From contig NZ_JAWLCI010000012.1 of NCBI RefSeq assembly GCF_041687215.1, positions 1 to 64,000 of the forward strand: a DNA stretch of 64,000 nt. The letters are read 5' to 3'. The translations under genes were made by a program, and so were the position numbers. Below, piece by piece: positions 9,216 through 18,034 of the stretch. Origin of the DNA: Mariniphaga sp041687215 (lineage in GTDB: Bacteria > Bacteroidota > Bacteroidia > Bacteroidales > Prolixibacteraceae). The notes beneath the pieces are model-generated. The model was not told where the DNA came from and ran no database searches. It saw only the letters and a program-made list of their open reading frames with translations. The first letter of the stretch is position 1. The number at the start of each line of letters is the position of its first letter.

Positions 9216-9274
9216 TTTGGCCACTTCTTTTATTCACCAATTCAGGAAGTGGATTGATTGTTAATTTACCTAAC

Positions 9275-9312
9275 AAGAGTCATCGGGAACCTTTCTGATG
9301 ACTCTTTTTTTT
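9275..9312 (+). terminator. intrinsic terminator after susCDE
   Basis: A perfect 10-bp stem (aagagtcatc at 9275-9284 with gatgactctt at 9297-9306) is followed by an eight-T run (9305-9312). It sits only 23 bp before the start codon of the GH13 gene. It probably ends or attenuates the susCDE transcript, so the amylase would be expressed at a lower level or from its own promoter. A weaker inverted repeat, ccacttc/gaagtgg, lies just upstream at 9221-9252. Confidence 0.85.
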
Positions 9313-9334
9313 AAATACGAAAAAGGAAACGATT

Positions 9335-12082
9335 ATGAATACATTGAAAATTTCCATTTTGACGTTAATACTGGTTATCCCTTTATTTATGAAGGCTCAG
9401 ATAACTACCGACCCTGCTTTGCCAGTGGCCACACAAAAAGTTACCATCACATTCGACTCATCAAAAGAAAGCAGACTGGGTTATTTTACCGGCGATTTGT
9501 ATGCCCACACCGGCGTTGGAATTGAAGGGAAAGGCAACTGGCAAAATATAGTTGGCGGTGGTGATAGTTGGGGAAAAAACGATGTTCAGCCCAAACTCAC
9601 CCACAAGGGAAACGGAATTTACGAACTCGAAATTACACCTGACATCAACACCTTTTATTCGATGGACAGCGGTGAAAAAGTATTGAACATGTCGTTTGTT
9701 TTTCGTTCAGCCAACAATTCGCAGCAGACCAATGATATTTTTATAGATGTCTATGAAGAAGGTCTGGTAGTTCAAATTACCGAACCTGCCACAAATTCAA
9801 TTTTCCCGAAAAACCAAACTGTGAACATTTCAGCCCAATCATCGGCAGATGTAAACCTGAGAATATACCTCAATGAAACAATTCTGACACAAAATACAGG
9901 GACTACTATTTCAACCACACATACTTTTTCTGAAAGTGGAAATTATTGGCTGATTGCCGAAGCATCGGTTGATGACGTAACCGAAAAAGATTCTGTGCAA
10001 ATTTTTGTTCGGGAAGATACGACAGAAGAAACACTGCCGGAAAATTACCGGAAAGGAATTAATTATACTTCAGACACTTCAGCCGCACTGGTTTTGTATG
10101 CTCCTTTTAAAGAATTTGTGTTCGCTTTGGGCGATTTTAACAACTGGGAACCCCAAAACGAATATCAGATGAAAAATGACGGAGATTATTTCTGGCTCGA
10201 AATTTCGGGACTTGAAAATGGCAAAGAGTATGCATTTCAGTATTTTATTGATGGAGAAATCCGGGTAGCAGATCCTTACACCGAAAAAATCCTTGATCCC
10301 TGGAATGACCAGTATATCAGTGATGAAACATACCCAGGACTTCTGGCTTATCCCGAAGGAAAAGCCGAAGGAATTGTATCGGTACTGCAACCCGGGCAGG
10401 AGGAATATCAGTGGGAAGTATCTGATTTTCAAATTCCGGAAAAAGAAAAACTGGTAATTTACGAATTGCTCATCCGCGACTTTATCGAAGAACATACCTT
10501 TAAAGCTGTGCGCGAAAAACTGGATTACCTGGAAGATTTAAACATCAATGTGCTGGAATTGATGCCCGTAAACGAGTTTGAAGGCAATAGCAGTTGGGGC
10601 TACAATCCTTCGTTCTATTTTGCGCCCGACAAATATTACGGTCCGCGCAACGAACTGAAAAAACTTATTGACGAGTGCCACAAACGCGGAATTGCAGTGG
10701 TTATCGACAAGGTGCTGAACCACAGCTACGGCCAAAGTCCGTTGGTACAAATGTACATGGACAACTGGACCATCTCGCCTGAAAATCCCTGGTATAACGT
10801 GGAATCGAACTTTAAAAATTCACAGTTACGTTGGGGGTACGATTTTAACCACGAAACCGATGCAGTAAAAGAACTGGTTGACAGCGTGAACAGTTTCTGG
10901 ATGACCGAATACAAAGTGGACGGTTTCCGGTTCGATTTTACCAAAGGATTTTCCAATACACCGTTTGGCGAAAATAGCTGGGGCAGCGAATACGATGCTG
11001 CGCGTATTGCCAATTTAAAACGCATGGCCGATGAAATTTGGAAACGGAAAGAAGACGCATTGGTTATTTTTGAACACCTCTCGGATAACACCGAAGAAAA
11101 AGAACTGGCCGATTATGGTATTTTGATGTGGGGAAACATGCACGGCAGTTACCGTGAAGCAGGCCGGGGAAACATTGGCGCTTCCAATTTAAGCTGGGGT
11201 ATCTATAATAGTCGTGGCTGGAACGAGCCAAACCTGGTTACTTATGCCGAAAGTCACGACGAGGAACGGACCATGGTGGACTTGCTCAGTTCCGGTTTTA
11301 TTGAAGGCAATTACAACATCCGGCAAATACCAATAGCCCTCGACCGTGTGGAACTGAATTCGGTTTTTCTGCTGCCATTGCCCGGCCCTAAAATGATTTG
11401 GCAGTTTGGTGAACGCGGATACGACGTTTCCATCGATGATTTTGGAGGACGGCTATCTGAAAAACCTCCCCGCTGGGAATACCTTGATAATTCAGACCGC
11501 ACCGATTTATTTCGGGTAATGGCACAACTGAATTATCTGAAACAGACTTACGAAGAATTTACACCCGAAAGTTTCGATTACAACCTGAGCGGACAAGTGC
11601 GTTGGTTTCGGTTAAGTCACAGCGGAAACCATGTGTTTGTCGTTGGGAATTTTGGCACCACATCAACCACCGCAGAAGTTACTTTCCCCGATACCGAAAA
11701 ATGGTACAACTTTTTCGCACAGGATTCCATAGAAGTGGAAACCGCAGCGCAAAGTTTCTCCATGCTGCCCGGCGAATACCGGTTGTATTCCAATCGTAAG
11801 CTGACAAAAACACAGGTGGTAACCGACGTGACTGAAATTGTTAATATAATGGACGATATTCACATTTACCCGAATCCAGCTAATGATGAGGTGACTATAT
11901 CTTCCGAAAAACCATTGTCAAAAGTTGAAATCTATTCGGTTACCGGCACGATGGTCAACCAACTTAACGTTTCTCATGAAAATCAGGTAAAAATATCAAC
12001 TGGAGACTACACTCCGGGAATCTATTTTGTGCACATTCTTCAGGAAAATAAACGGACAACGAAAAAGCTGATGGTGAAATAA
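9335..12082 (+). CDS. secreted GH13 alpha-amylase with T9SS sorting domain
   Basis: A 915-residue enzyme. In order: signal peptide (1-21, ending MKAQ); an N-terminal beta-sandwich likely to bind starch (about 25-130); an Ig-like segment (about 145-225); a CBM48-like E-set (about 240-320, FALGDFNNWEPQNEY); a GH13 TIM barrel (about 365-760); and a C-terminal T9SS type A sorting domain (about 845-915, IHIYPNPANDEV to LMVK). The GH13 regions are visible as IDKVLNH, VDGFRFDFTKG (nucleophile Asp), VIFEHLSD (acid Glu) and ESHDEER. It hydrolyses internal alpha-1,4 bonds, releasing oligosaccharides for SusCD at or outside the cell surface. It is a functional counterpart of SusA/SusG, but uses T9SS rather than a lipid anchor. 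Confidence 0.94.
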   Translation: MNTLKISILTLILVIPLFMKAQITTDPALPVATQKVTITFDSSKESRLGYFTGDLYAHTGVGIEGKGNWQNIVGGGDSWGKNDVQPKLTHKGNGIYELEITPDINTFYSMDSGEKVLNMSFVFRSANNSQQTNDIFIDVYEEGLVVQITEPATNSIFPKNQTVNISAQSSADVNLRIYLNETILTQNTGTTISTTHTFSESGNYWLIAEASVDDVTEKDSVQIFVREDTTEETLPENYRKGINYTSDTSAALVLYAPFKEFVFALGDFNNWEPQNEYQMKNDGDYFWLEISGLENGKEYAFQYFIDGEIRVADPYTEKILDPWNDQYISDETYPGLLAYPEGKAEGIVSVLQPGQEEYQWEVSDFQIPEKEKLVIYELLIRDFIEEHTFKAVREKLDYLEDLNINVLELMPVNEFEGNSSWGYNPSFYFAPDKYYGPRNELKKLIDECHKRGIAVVIDKVLNHSYGQSPLVQMYMDNWTISPENPWYNVESNFKNSQLRWGYDFNHETDAVKELVDSVNSFWMTEYKVDGFRFDFTKGFSNTPFGENSWGSEYDAARIANLKRMADEIWKRKEDALVIFEHLSDNTEEKELADYGILMWGNMHGSYREAGRGNIGASNLSWGIYNSRGWNEPNLVTYAESHDEERTMVDLLSSGFIEGNYNIRQIPIALDRVELNSVFLLPLPGPKMIWQFGERGYDVSIDDFGGRLSEKPPRWEYLDNSDRTDLFRVMAQLNYLKQTYEEFTPESFDYNLSGQVRWFRLSHSGNHVFVVGNFGTTSTTAEVTFPDTEKWYNFFAQDSIEVETAAQSFSMLPGEYRLYSNRKLTKTQVVTDVTEIVNIMDDIHIYPNPANDEVTISSEKPLSKVEIYSVTGTMVNQLNVSHENQVKISTGDYTPGIYFVHILQENKRTTKKLMVK

Positions 12083-12083
12083 A

Positions 12084-12112
12084 GGATGGCATCGCTTTGG
12101 GCGATGCTATCC
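12084..12112 (+). terminator. strong hairpin between the GH13 and GH97 genes
   Basis: A 12-bp stem (ggatggcatcgc at 12084-12095, gcgatgctatcc at 12101-12112, one G-T pair) with a five-base loop begins two bases after the GH13 stop codon. No strong T run follows. It may be an inefficient terminator or a 3'-end-protecting hairpin that sets the ratio of GH13 to GH97 message. Confidence 0.55.
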
Positions 12113-12166
12113 TAATTCCCATAATTTCTTCTTAACTTGCAACCCATAAACCAAAAACGAGTTGTT

Positions 12167-14116
12167 ATGAAAAAATATGCTGTTCTGCTATTATCCATTC
12201 TTTTTATGAACCAGTTAAATGCAAAGGAATATTTGGTAAAATCTCCCTCCGAAAGACTGACTGTTAAAGTGACTGTAGATGAAGATGTTCGTTACACTAT
12301 TTTTCTGGATGATAAAGTAATTATTGCTGCAAGTCCCATTTCGCTGACACTTGAAAACGAAGTTTTAGGGAAAAATGCCAAAGTCAGGAAAGACAAAATT
12401 GTTTCGGTAAACGAAGAAATTATTCCGGTTGTGGCCCGCAAAAATGCAAAAATCCCAGATGTTTACAACCAGCTCACCCTTTCGTTTAAAGATTACAACC
12501 TGCATTTCAGGACGTACGACGAAGGTGTGGCTTACCGCTGGGAGGTAACCGCCAAAGGCCCGCTGAAAGTGATGAATGAACAGGCCACTTTTACATTTCC
12601 AACCGACCTGAAAGTGTGGTTTCCGGAAGAGGAAAGCATGTTTTCGCACCAGGAACGTTCTTATTTGGATGTCAAACTTTCAGAAATTACACCCGAACGT
12701 TTTGCTTCAACCGGGTTGTTGGTAAGCTGCAACAACAATGTGAAAGTTTACATTTCAGAATCGGACTTGATAACCGATTATGCCGGGATGTTTTTAAAAG
12801 GTTCTGCCGAAAATCCTTTCCGGCTCGAAGGCAAATTTGCTGGTGTGGTTTTGGAAGAAGAACAACGCACTGACCGCGATGTGGCGCCGCTAAAATATGC
12901 CGATTACATTGCTGAACTGGAAGGTCCGAAAAGTTTTCCCTGGCGGGCGATGATTATTTCCGATGACGATAAACAATTGGTAGAATCGGAACTGATTTAC
13001 AAACTGGCACCTGAAAACGTGTTGGAAAACACTGACTGGATAAAACCCGGGAAAGTGGCCTGGGACTGGTGGAATGCGCTGAATGTTTACGGTGTGGATT
13101 TCAAATCGGGCGTGAACAACACTACCTACAAATATTACATTGATTTTGCCGCGAAATACGGCCTCGACTACATCATCCTGGACGAAGGCTGGTACCACCT
13201 GGAAGACATCATGAAAATGCAGGATGAAATTGATGTGCAGGAACTCGTTGATTACGGTAAAGACAAAGGTGTTGGCGTAATTCTCTGGGTGGTTTGGAAA
13301 GCGTTGGACGACAAGCTCACCGAAGCTCTCGACCAGTTTGAAGCGTGGGGTGTAAATGGAATAAAAATCGACTTTATGCAACGCGACGACCAGTGGATGG
13401 TGAATTTCTACGAAAAAATTGCCCGCGAATGTGCCAAACGGAAATTGCTGGTGGATTATCACGGTGCGTATAAACCTGCCGGGCTGGAACGCATGTACCC
13501 GAATGTGATTTCTTATGAAGGCTTAAAAGGAATGGAAAACTGCAAATGGTCTGAACTACCAGACCCGGAACACAACGTTACACTTCCGTTTATTCGTATG
13601 GTTGCCGGCCCCATGGACTACACTCCCGGCGCCATGCTGAATGCAAACAAGGAAAATTTCAGGGATATTTTTGAAGCGCCGATGGCGCCCGGAACCCGTT
13701 GCCACCAACTGGCCATGTACGTGGTGTTTGAAAGCCCGCTGCAGATGCTTTCCGATAATCCGTCGAACTACTACAGCGAACCCGAAGCCATGGAGTTTTT
13801 GAAGGAAGTACCCACTGTTTGGGACGAAACCCGTGTGCTGGAAGCCAAAGTGGGCGATTATATTTTAACGGCCCGTCGCAAAGGCGAAACCTGGTACGTA
13901 GGCGCTATGACCGACTGGTCGCCGCGCTCGCTGGAACTCGACCTCAGCTTCCTGCCCGACGGAAATTTCACCATGCAGGTATGGAAAGACGGCGTTAATG
14001 CCGACCGCCATGCTGCCGATTTTAAACAGGAAAAACAAACCGTCACCCGGTCGTCCAAAATTAAAATTGATATGGCTCCAGGAGGGGGCTGGGCTGCAAT
14101 CATCAGCAAAAATTAA
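12167..14116 (+). CDS. GH97 family glycoside hydrolase (alpha-glucosidase/alpha-galactosidase family)
   Basis: A 649-residue exported GH97 enzyme with signal peptide MKKYAVLLLSILFMNQLNA. The ATG at 12167 is preferred over the one at 12137 because it starts directly at this signal. An N-terminal beta-super-sandwich (about 20-270) precedes a TIM barrel (ILDEGWYHLEDI, IKIDFMQRDDQW, YHGAYKPAGLERMYPN, AGPMDYTPGAM). The family acts on alpha-linked oligosaccharides in the periplasm. As I recall the family, SusB-type inverting members carry a catalytic Glu in an HEA motif, whereas retaining members have Gly there and an Asp nucleophile in KxDF. Here residues 432-434 read HGA and Asp402 lies in KIDF, so this one looks like the retaining type despite its starch context. 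Confidence 0.9.
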   Translation: MKKYAVLLLSILFMNQLNAKEYLVKSPSERLTVKVTVDEDVRYTIFLDDKVIIAASPISLTLENEVLGKNAKVRKDKIVSVNEEIIPVVARKNAKIPDVYNQLTLSFKDYNLHFRTYDEGVAYRWEVTAKGPLKVMNEQATFTFPTDLKVWFPEEESMFSHQERSYLDVKLSEITPERFASTGLLVSCNNNVKVYISESDLITDYAGMFLKGSAENPFRLEGKFAGVVLEEEQRTDRDVAPLKYADYIAELEGPKSFPWRAMIISDDDKQLVESELIYKLAPENVLENTDWIKPGKVAWDWWNALNVYGVDFKSGVNNTTYKYYIDFAAKYGLDYIILDEGWYHLEDIMKMQDEIDVQELVDYGKDKGVGVILWVVWKALDDKLTEALDQFEAWGVNGIKIDFMQRDDQWMVNFYEKIARECAKRKLLVDYHGAYKPAGLERMYPNVISYEGLKGMENCKWSELPDPEHNVTLPFIRMVAGPMDYTPGAMLNANKENFRDIFEAPMAPGTRCHQLAMYVVFESPLQMLSDNPSNYYSEPEAMEFLKEVPTVWDETRVLEAKVGDYILTARRKGETWYVGAMTDWSPRSLELDLSFLPDGNFTMQVWKDGVNADRHAADFKQEKQTVTRSSKIKIDMAPGGGWAAIISKN

Positions 14117-14142
14117 AAATTTTCACATTGAAAAATGATTTG

Positions 14143-14185
14143 AAAGGATGGCAGGAATTTTTTGATCTGTCATCCTTTTATTTTT
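14143..14185 (+). terminator. intrinsic terminator ending the starch operon
   Basis: A 12-bp stem (aaaggatggcag at 14143-14154, ctgtcatccttt at 14167-14178, one G-T pair) is followed by a T-rich tail. It lies 27 bp after the GH97 stop codon and just before the oppositely oriented toxin gene. Confidence 0.85.
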
Positions 14186-14187
14186 GA

Positions 14188-14463
14188 TTAGAACAAATCC
14201 GTGTGCGTGCCGGTACGAATCAATTTGATTTCTTTTTGTTTGGTGTCTTTTTCCCAGATGAGTAACCAATCGGGTTTTATATGACATTCCCAGCAACCAG
14301 CGTAATTTCCGGAAAGCTTATGCGATTTATATTTGGCAGGCAATAATTCACCGGTTTCAAGCAAACCAAAAATTGTCTGTAATTCAAAGATGGGAAAGTT
14401 CCGCTTTTTACAGGTTTTAAAATCGCGTTTAAATTGGTTGGTAAATGAAAGCGTATAACTCAT
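14188..14463 (-). CDS. YafQ-family mRNA interferase toxin
   Basis: A 91-residue RelE/YafQ superfamily toxin. The residues known to be catalytic in E. coli YafQ have clear counterparts: His48 (KSHKL), His61 and Asp65 (CHIKPDWLLIW) and His87 in the C-terminal TGTHTDLF. Such toxins cut mRNA in the ribosomal A site. The start codon overlaps the stop of the antitoxin gene by 4 bp (ATGA), the usual translational coupling of these pairs. All expected active-site residues are present, so it is probably functional. Confidence 0.9.
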   Translation of the reverse strand: MSYTLSFTNQFKRDFKTCKKRNFPIFELQTIFGLLETGELLPAKYKSHKLSGNYAGCWECHIKPDWLLIWEKDTKQKEIKLIRTGTHTDLF

Positions 14464-14660
14464 GCATTCAGTTTTTCCATCAGGTCATCCAAATTTTCTG
14501 TCCGGGTAACTTTGCCTTCTTTTGCCGCCCGAATTGCCCTTTTTGTTGTTTCATTGGGCTCTTTTTCAATGGAAATAAATCTTTCGTCTGAAAAGCTTTT
14601 CAGAAATTCAAGCAAACTTTTTCCTTTTGTTGTCTTTTCATCAATGATTACTGTTGTCAT
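14460..14660 (-). CDS. antitoxin of the YafQ-type pair
   Basis: A 66-residue protein directly upstream of, and overlapping by 4 bp, the YafQ-like toxin. An N-terminal beta-strand (MTTVIIDEKTTKGKSLLEFL) would give the dimerisation part, and a charged C-terminal helix (TENLDDLMEKLNA) would wrap the toxin. It has no close similarity that I recognise to DinJ itself. The antitoxin role is inferred from size and position. Such proteins normally also repress their own operon. Confidence 0.8.
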   Translation of the reverse strand: MTTVIIDEKTTKGKSLLEFLKSFSDERFISIEKEPNETTKRAIRAAKEGKVTRTENLDDLMEKLNA

Positions 14661-14704
14661 CTTTAAAACATTTTTCTCAAAATTAGGAAAAATTCATTAA
14701 AAAC

Positions 14705-15454
14705 TCATCGGTCCAACCACTGTTTGAATTCTGAAACTTTGTCGCGGCTGATGATGAGGCCTTCGTCATCAAAATTTTTCAGTTTCAGTTTGAGCCGGTT
14801 GGTAGAATAGCTGATAATTTCGGTTATACAATTGATATTCACCATAAAATTGCGGTTGATGCGAAAAAATAATTCCGGGTCAACACGTTTTTGCAGTTGG
14901 TCGAGCGAATAATCGAGTGCATAGTTTTTTCCGGTTTGGGTTTTCAGAAATGAACAGCGTTCTTCCACAAAAAAGCAGCAGATTTCTTCCACCGGCACCG
15001 ATTGAAAATGTACGCCCACTTTCACAAAAAACCGCGTTTTCCATGGTTTGGCCAACTGTTCAAAAACTTTCGAAAGCTTTTCTTCCATTCCAACAGGCCT
15101 GAAAATTTTCCTATATTTTCCTAACGCCGATTCCAGTGCTTCCCGGTCAATTGGTTTCAGCAGGTAATCCACGCTGTTCACTTTAAAAGCGCGAATGGCA
15201 TACTGGTCGAACGCCGTGGTAAAAATTACCGGAGTCTCCACTTTTACAGCATCAAAAATCTCGAAGGAAATGCCATCATCCAGTTGAATGTCCATAAAAA
15301 TCAGATCGGGAGTTGGATTGGATGTCAGCCAGTTCACCGACTCTTCCACCGATTCCAGTTTGGCAACTACTTTAATTTCAGAATCAATCTGATTTAGCAG
15401 CGATTCCAGTTTTTCGGCTGCCAGCCGTTCGTCTTCAATAATTACAATGTTCAT
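14705..15454 (-). CDS. LytTR-family response regulator
   Basis: A 249-residue AlgR/LytR-type regulator. The receiver domain (1-120) has the acidic pocket at Glu8-Asp9 and the phospho-acceptor Asp55 (LIFMDIQL). The LytTR DNA-binding domain (about 140-249) includes FFRINRNFMVNINCITEI. It starts 5 bp after the histidine kinase gene on the same strand and is clearly its partner. The family binds pairs of short direct repeats near promoters. The target genes cannot be told from this window. Confidence 0.95.
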   Translation of the reverse strand: MNIVIIEDERLAAEKLESLLNQIDSEIKVVAKLESVEESVNWLTSNPTPDLIFMDIQLDDGISFEIFDAVKVETPVIFTTAFDQYAIRAFKVNSVDYLLKPIDREALESALGKYRKIFRPVGMEEKLSKVFEQLAKPWKTRFFVKVGVHFQSVPVEEICCFFVEERCSFLKTQTGKNYALDYSLDQLQKRVDPELFFRINRNFMVNINCITEIISYSTNRLKLKLKNFDDEGLIISRDKVSEFKQWLDR

Positions 15455-15459
15455 TTATC

Positions 15460-16506
15460 TTAAATTTTTGCTGGAATTTTAACTATGAATTCTGTATTGG
15501 TTTGGTTGATTTCAATTTCGCGTTTCAAAATCAGCCGGCACCGTTCATTCAGGTTCTTCAACCCGGTTTTCGATGAGTTGCTGAGTTGCGATTTCGGCTG
15601 CAGGTTATTCCGAACCACCAGCTTGTCCAACCCTTCATTATGGATGGTAATAACCATCGGATTTTTTCGTGTGGCAGCGTTGTGTTTCAACGCATTTTCG
15701 GTTAAAAGCTGTAGCGAAACCGGCGGAATCAGTACATTTTCAGTTTCGGTCAGCTCCACTTTCAGTTCAATTTTCTCTTCGTCCCTTATTTTTTGCAATG
15801 CAAAATATTCCTGAACAAACTGCACCTCGTCGGTCAGCGGCACCAGGTCTTTTTCCTGGTTTTCCAAAATGTACCGGTAATTATTCGACAATTTCCGGAT
15901 AAATTCTTCCGACAACGATGGATTGCTGTGTACCAGCGACGACAACGTATTCAGACTGTTAAACAGGAAATGCGGGTTCACCTGGCTTTTCAGGGTTTCG
16001 TATTGAAACAGCAATTTTTCCTGCGCCAGTTTTTCTTCCCGTTTCAACGCATCAGACCACTGCGAATAAAAAAAGAAAAGCGTTCCGAAGGCAAAACCAA
16101 TGAGCGTGGCAGAAATAAATCCACTTATTTCCTGTTGTTTGAATGCTGAAAGGGCACTTGTAAAGCTAACTCCGTTTATTATTTTCTGTAAGAAGAATAC
16201 CGCTAAAAAAAATGCAGATGCAATAATTATTACTACTAAATAAAAAAGAACCAGCCGCACAATGGTTTTCTTTTTAAACTGGCTGACAGAAACATCGAGG
16301 TCGCGAAAAAACCTGAACCCAAGCCAGATAAAAATTTCAAGTTGCAGCCAGGTAAGTAAAATCATGATGGGCAGCCCTTCATGGAAAACCCTGCCAGCCA
16401 GCAAAATACTGAATAATAGCGAAATAAAAAAAGCTCCGGTCAAAATTTTTATTCTTTTAAGCAGGAAGCTTTTGTTGAATTTTCTAAAAAATATTTGTTT
16501 TTGCAT
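15460..16506 (-). CDS. LytS/YehU-type membrane sensor histidine kinase
   Basis: A 348-residue kinase with four predicted membrane helices (about 21-40, 47-66, 83-107 and 129-148) and no large periplasmic sensor. The His_kinase domain has the acceptor His179 in SQVNPHFLFNSLN, followed by an HATPase domain with the N-box LLTENALKHN and the G-box SKTGLKNLNERC. It phosphorylates the LytTR regulator encoded 5 bp downstream. The signal is unknown. The pair is preceded by the mscS terminator, so it is transcribed separately. Confidence 0.95.
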   Translation of the reverse strand: MQKQIFFRKFNKSFLLKRIKILTGAFFISLLFSILLAGRVFHEGLPIMILLTWLQLEIFIWLGFRFFRDLDVSVSQFKKKTIVRLVLFYLVVIIIASAFFLAVFFLQKIINGVSFTSALSAFKQQEISGFISATLIGFAFGTLFFFYSQWSDALKREEKLAQEKLLFQYETLKSQVNPHFLFNSLNTLSSLVHSNPSLSEEFIRKLSNNYRYILENQEKDLVPLTDEVQFVQEYFALQKIRDEEKIELKVELTETENVLIPPVSLQLLTENALKHNAATRKNPMVITIHNEGLDKLVVRNNLQPKSQLSNSSKTGLKNLNERCRLILKREIEINQTNTEFIVKIPAKI

Positions 16507-16633
16507 TTTATCAATTTTCCCTGTTGAATTCCAGTGTTTTTTATTGCTTCAAAATTCAGAATAAAAAAATAAACCAGGAAATATTTAGTGACGAACGGGA
16601 ATATTTTATGCCTGAACAGGAATTCCAGGGCAC

Positions 16634-16670
16634 AAAAAAAATGACACCACCAGCAGTGATGCCATTTTTT
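16634..16670 (-). terminator. intrinsic terminator after mscS
   Basis: On the minus strand, AAAAAATGGCATCACTG pairs with CAGTG-type bases and ends in GTGTCATTTTTTTT. The stem is about 13 bp with two mismatches and is followed by eight T. It begins 18 bp after the mscS stop codon, so it ends the mscS transcript and separates it from the kinase gene. Confidence 0.8.
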
Positions 16671-16687
16671 CTATTTAAATGTAATTT

Positions 16688-17500
16688 CTATTTGTGAACA
16701 TGCAAATCCATTTGCGGGAAAGGAATATTGAGGCCTTCTTTGTCAAAAGTTTTGTAAACTTTTTCGTGCATATCGAAATAAATGTCCCAGTAATTTGATG
16801 CTTCTGCCCATACCCGAACCACAAGATTTACCGAGCTGTCGGCCAGCTCACTAACGGCAATAAAAGGTTCCGGGTCTTTTAAAATCCTTTCATCTCCGTC
16901 AATTAGTTTTTGAATAACTGCACGTGCTTTGTCCACATCGTCGCCATAGCCAATTCCAAAAACAAAGTCAACCCGGCGGCGTGGTTCGGTGCTGTAGTTA
17001 ATCATAGAACCCGTTGAAAGTCCGCCATTTGGAATTATAATGGTTTTATTGTCGGGTGTTTTTAGTATGGTGTTAAAAATCTGAATTTCATTTACCGAAC
17101 CCGAATGTCCCTGAGCTTCAATATAATCGCCAACCTTAAACGGTTTGAAAAGCAGTATGATTACTCCACCTGCAAAATTTTGCAATGTTCCCGAAAGAGC
17201 CATACCCACAGCAAGACCGGCAGCACCTAAAATGGCAATAAAAGAGGTCATTTGTACGCCAATCATCCCAATTACACTAATCAGAAGGAGTACCTTTAGC
17301 AAAACGCCAATCATGCTGTTTAGAAATCCCCTGAGGGAGGGTTCCATTTCTCTTTTTTCAAAATTTTTTCTCAGACTTTTCTGGATGATACTGATTATCC
17401 ACCAACCAACAATGAGGGTGATAATTGCCCCAACAAGCCGGGGACCAAAGGTTAATACTATGTCATTAATTTTTTCCCAGACTGTATTTACTGAATCCAT
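16688..17500 (-). CDS. mscS: MscS-type mechanosensitive channel
   Basis: A 270-residue protein matching small MscS channels (E. coli MscS is 286 residues). Three N-terminal helices include the pore-lining TM3 (GAAGLAVGMALSGTLQNFAGG), rich in Gly and Ala. The cytoplasmic beta domain follows (KVGDYIEAQGHSGSVNEI, IIIPNGGLSTGSMINY). The channel opens under membrane tension to release solutes after osmotic downshock. It is a single-gene unit bounded by terminators on both sides. Confidence 0.95.
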   Translation of the reverse strand: MDSVNTVWEKINDIVLTFGPRLVGAIITLIVGWWIISIIQKSLRKNFEKREMEPSLRGFLNSMIGVLLKVLLLISVIGMIGVQMTSFIAILGAAGLAVGMALSGTLQNFAGGVIILLFKPFKVGDYIEAQGHSGSVNEIQIFNTILKTPDNKTIIIPNGGLSTGSMINYSTEPRRRVDFVFGIGYGDDVDKARAVIQKLIDGDERILKDPEPFIAVSELADSSVNLVVRVWAEASNYWDIYFDMHEKVYKTFDKEGLNIPFPQMDLHVHK

Positions 17501-17551
17501 ATTTAATAAAATTTTTTGTTAATCTTTTAAAGATACAATAAATGATCAGAC

Positions 17552-17583
17552 AAAAAAAAGAGAGCAAAAAATTTGCCCTCTTC
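17552..17583 (-). terminator. intrinsic terminator after the acyl carrier protein gene
   Basis: On the minus strand, aagagggcaaa pairs with ttgctctctt, and a run of eight T follows (the A run at 17552-17559). It lies about 32 bp beyond the stop codon of the acyl carrier protein gene. Confidence 0.75.
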
Positions 17584-17614
17584 TCATTTAACAATTAATA
17601 ATCACCCAAAAAAA

Positions 17615-17866
17615 CTAAGCTGTATGTTTTAAAAACTTTAAAGTATCGTTTACATTTCCTAAGTTCAAAACCTCCTCGTCGCGAATTGAAATATCAAAAA
17701 TACCTTCCAGGTAAAAAGTAAATATTTTCCAGTCAACCGAATCAAAATTAAAATCTTTACTAAATGATGCTTCGGGCTGAATATCATTCTTTTGTACCCC
17801 CGTTTTTCGCAATACACGGTAAAGGTTTCTTCTTATTTTCTTTTCTTCCATTGTTTCCATTATCAT
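17615..17866 (-). CDS. stand-alone acyl carrier protein-like protein
   Basis: An 83-residue four-helix protein. Ser43 in FNFDSVDW sits where acyl carrier proteins carry the phosphopantetheine arm (canonical DSL; here DSV). The acidic helix II stretch is weaker than in AcpP, with WKIFTFYLEGIF in place of the usual ELVMALEEEFD. It stands alone, away from fatty-acid or polyketide genes, and has its own terminator. It is therefore more likely a specialised carrier than the housekeeping AcpP. Start alternatives at 17866 and 17860 differ by two residues. Confidence 0.8.
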   Translation of the reverse strand: MIMETMEEKKIRRNLYRVLRKTGVQKNDIQPEASFSKDFNFDSVDWKIFTFYLEGIFDISIRDEEVLNLGNVNDTLKFLKHTA

Positions 17867-18034
17867 TTTTACCCTTACAGTATTTATTTAAAAAACCGAA
17901 CAAACGAATTTTTGGGTCAAATATATGAAGATTCTTTGAATATCAAATTCATCTTAACACATATTAACTTTAAAGAAACATTTAACCATTTCACTTACAA
18001 CCAAATAATCCATCTTCAGGAACATTTAGGAGAG

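Noticed and set aside
12890..13462. A 190-codon minus-strand open frame inside the GH97 gene
   Set aside because: It is antisense to conserved GH97 motifs and has no domain of its own.
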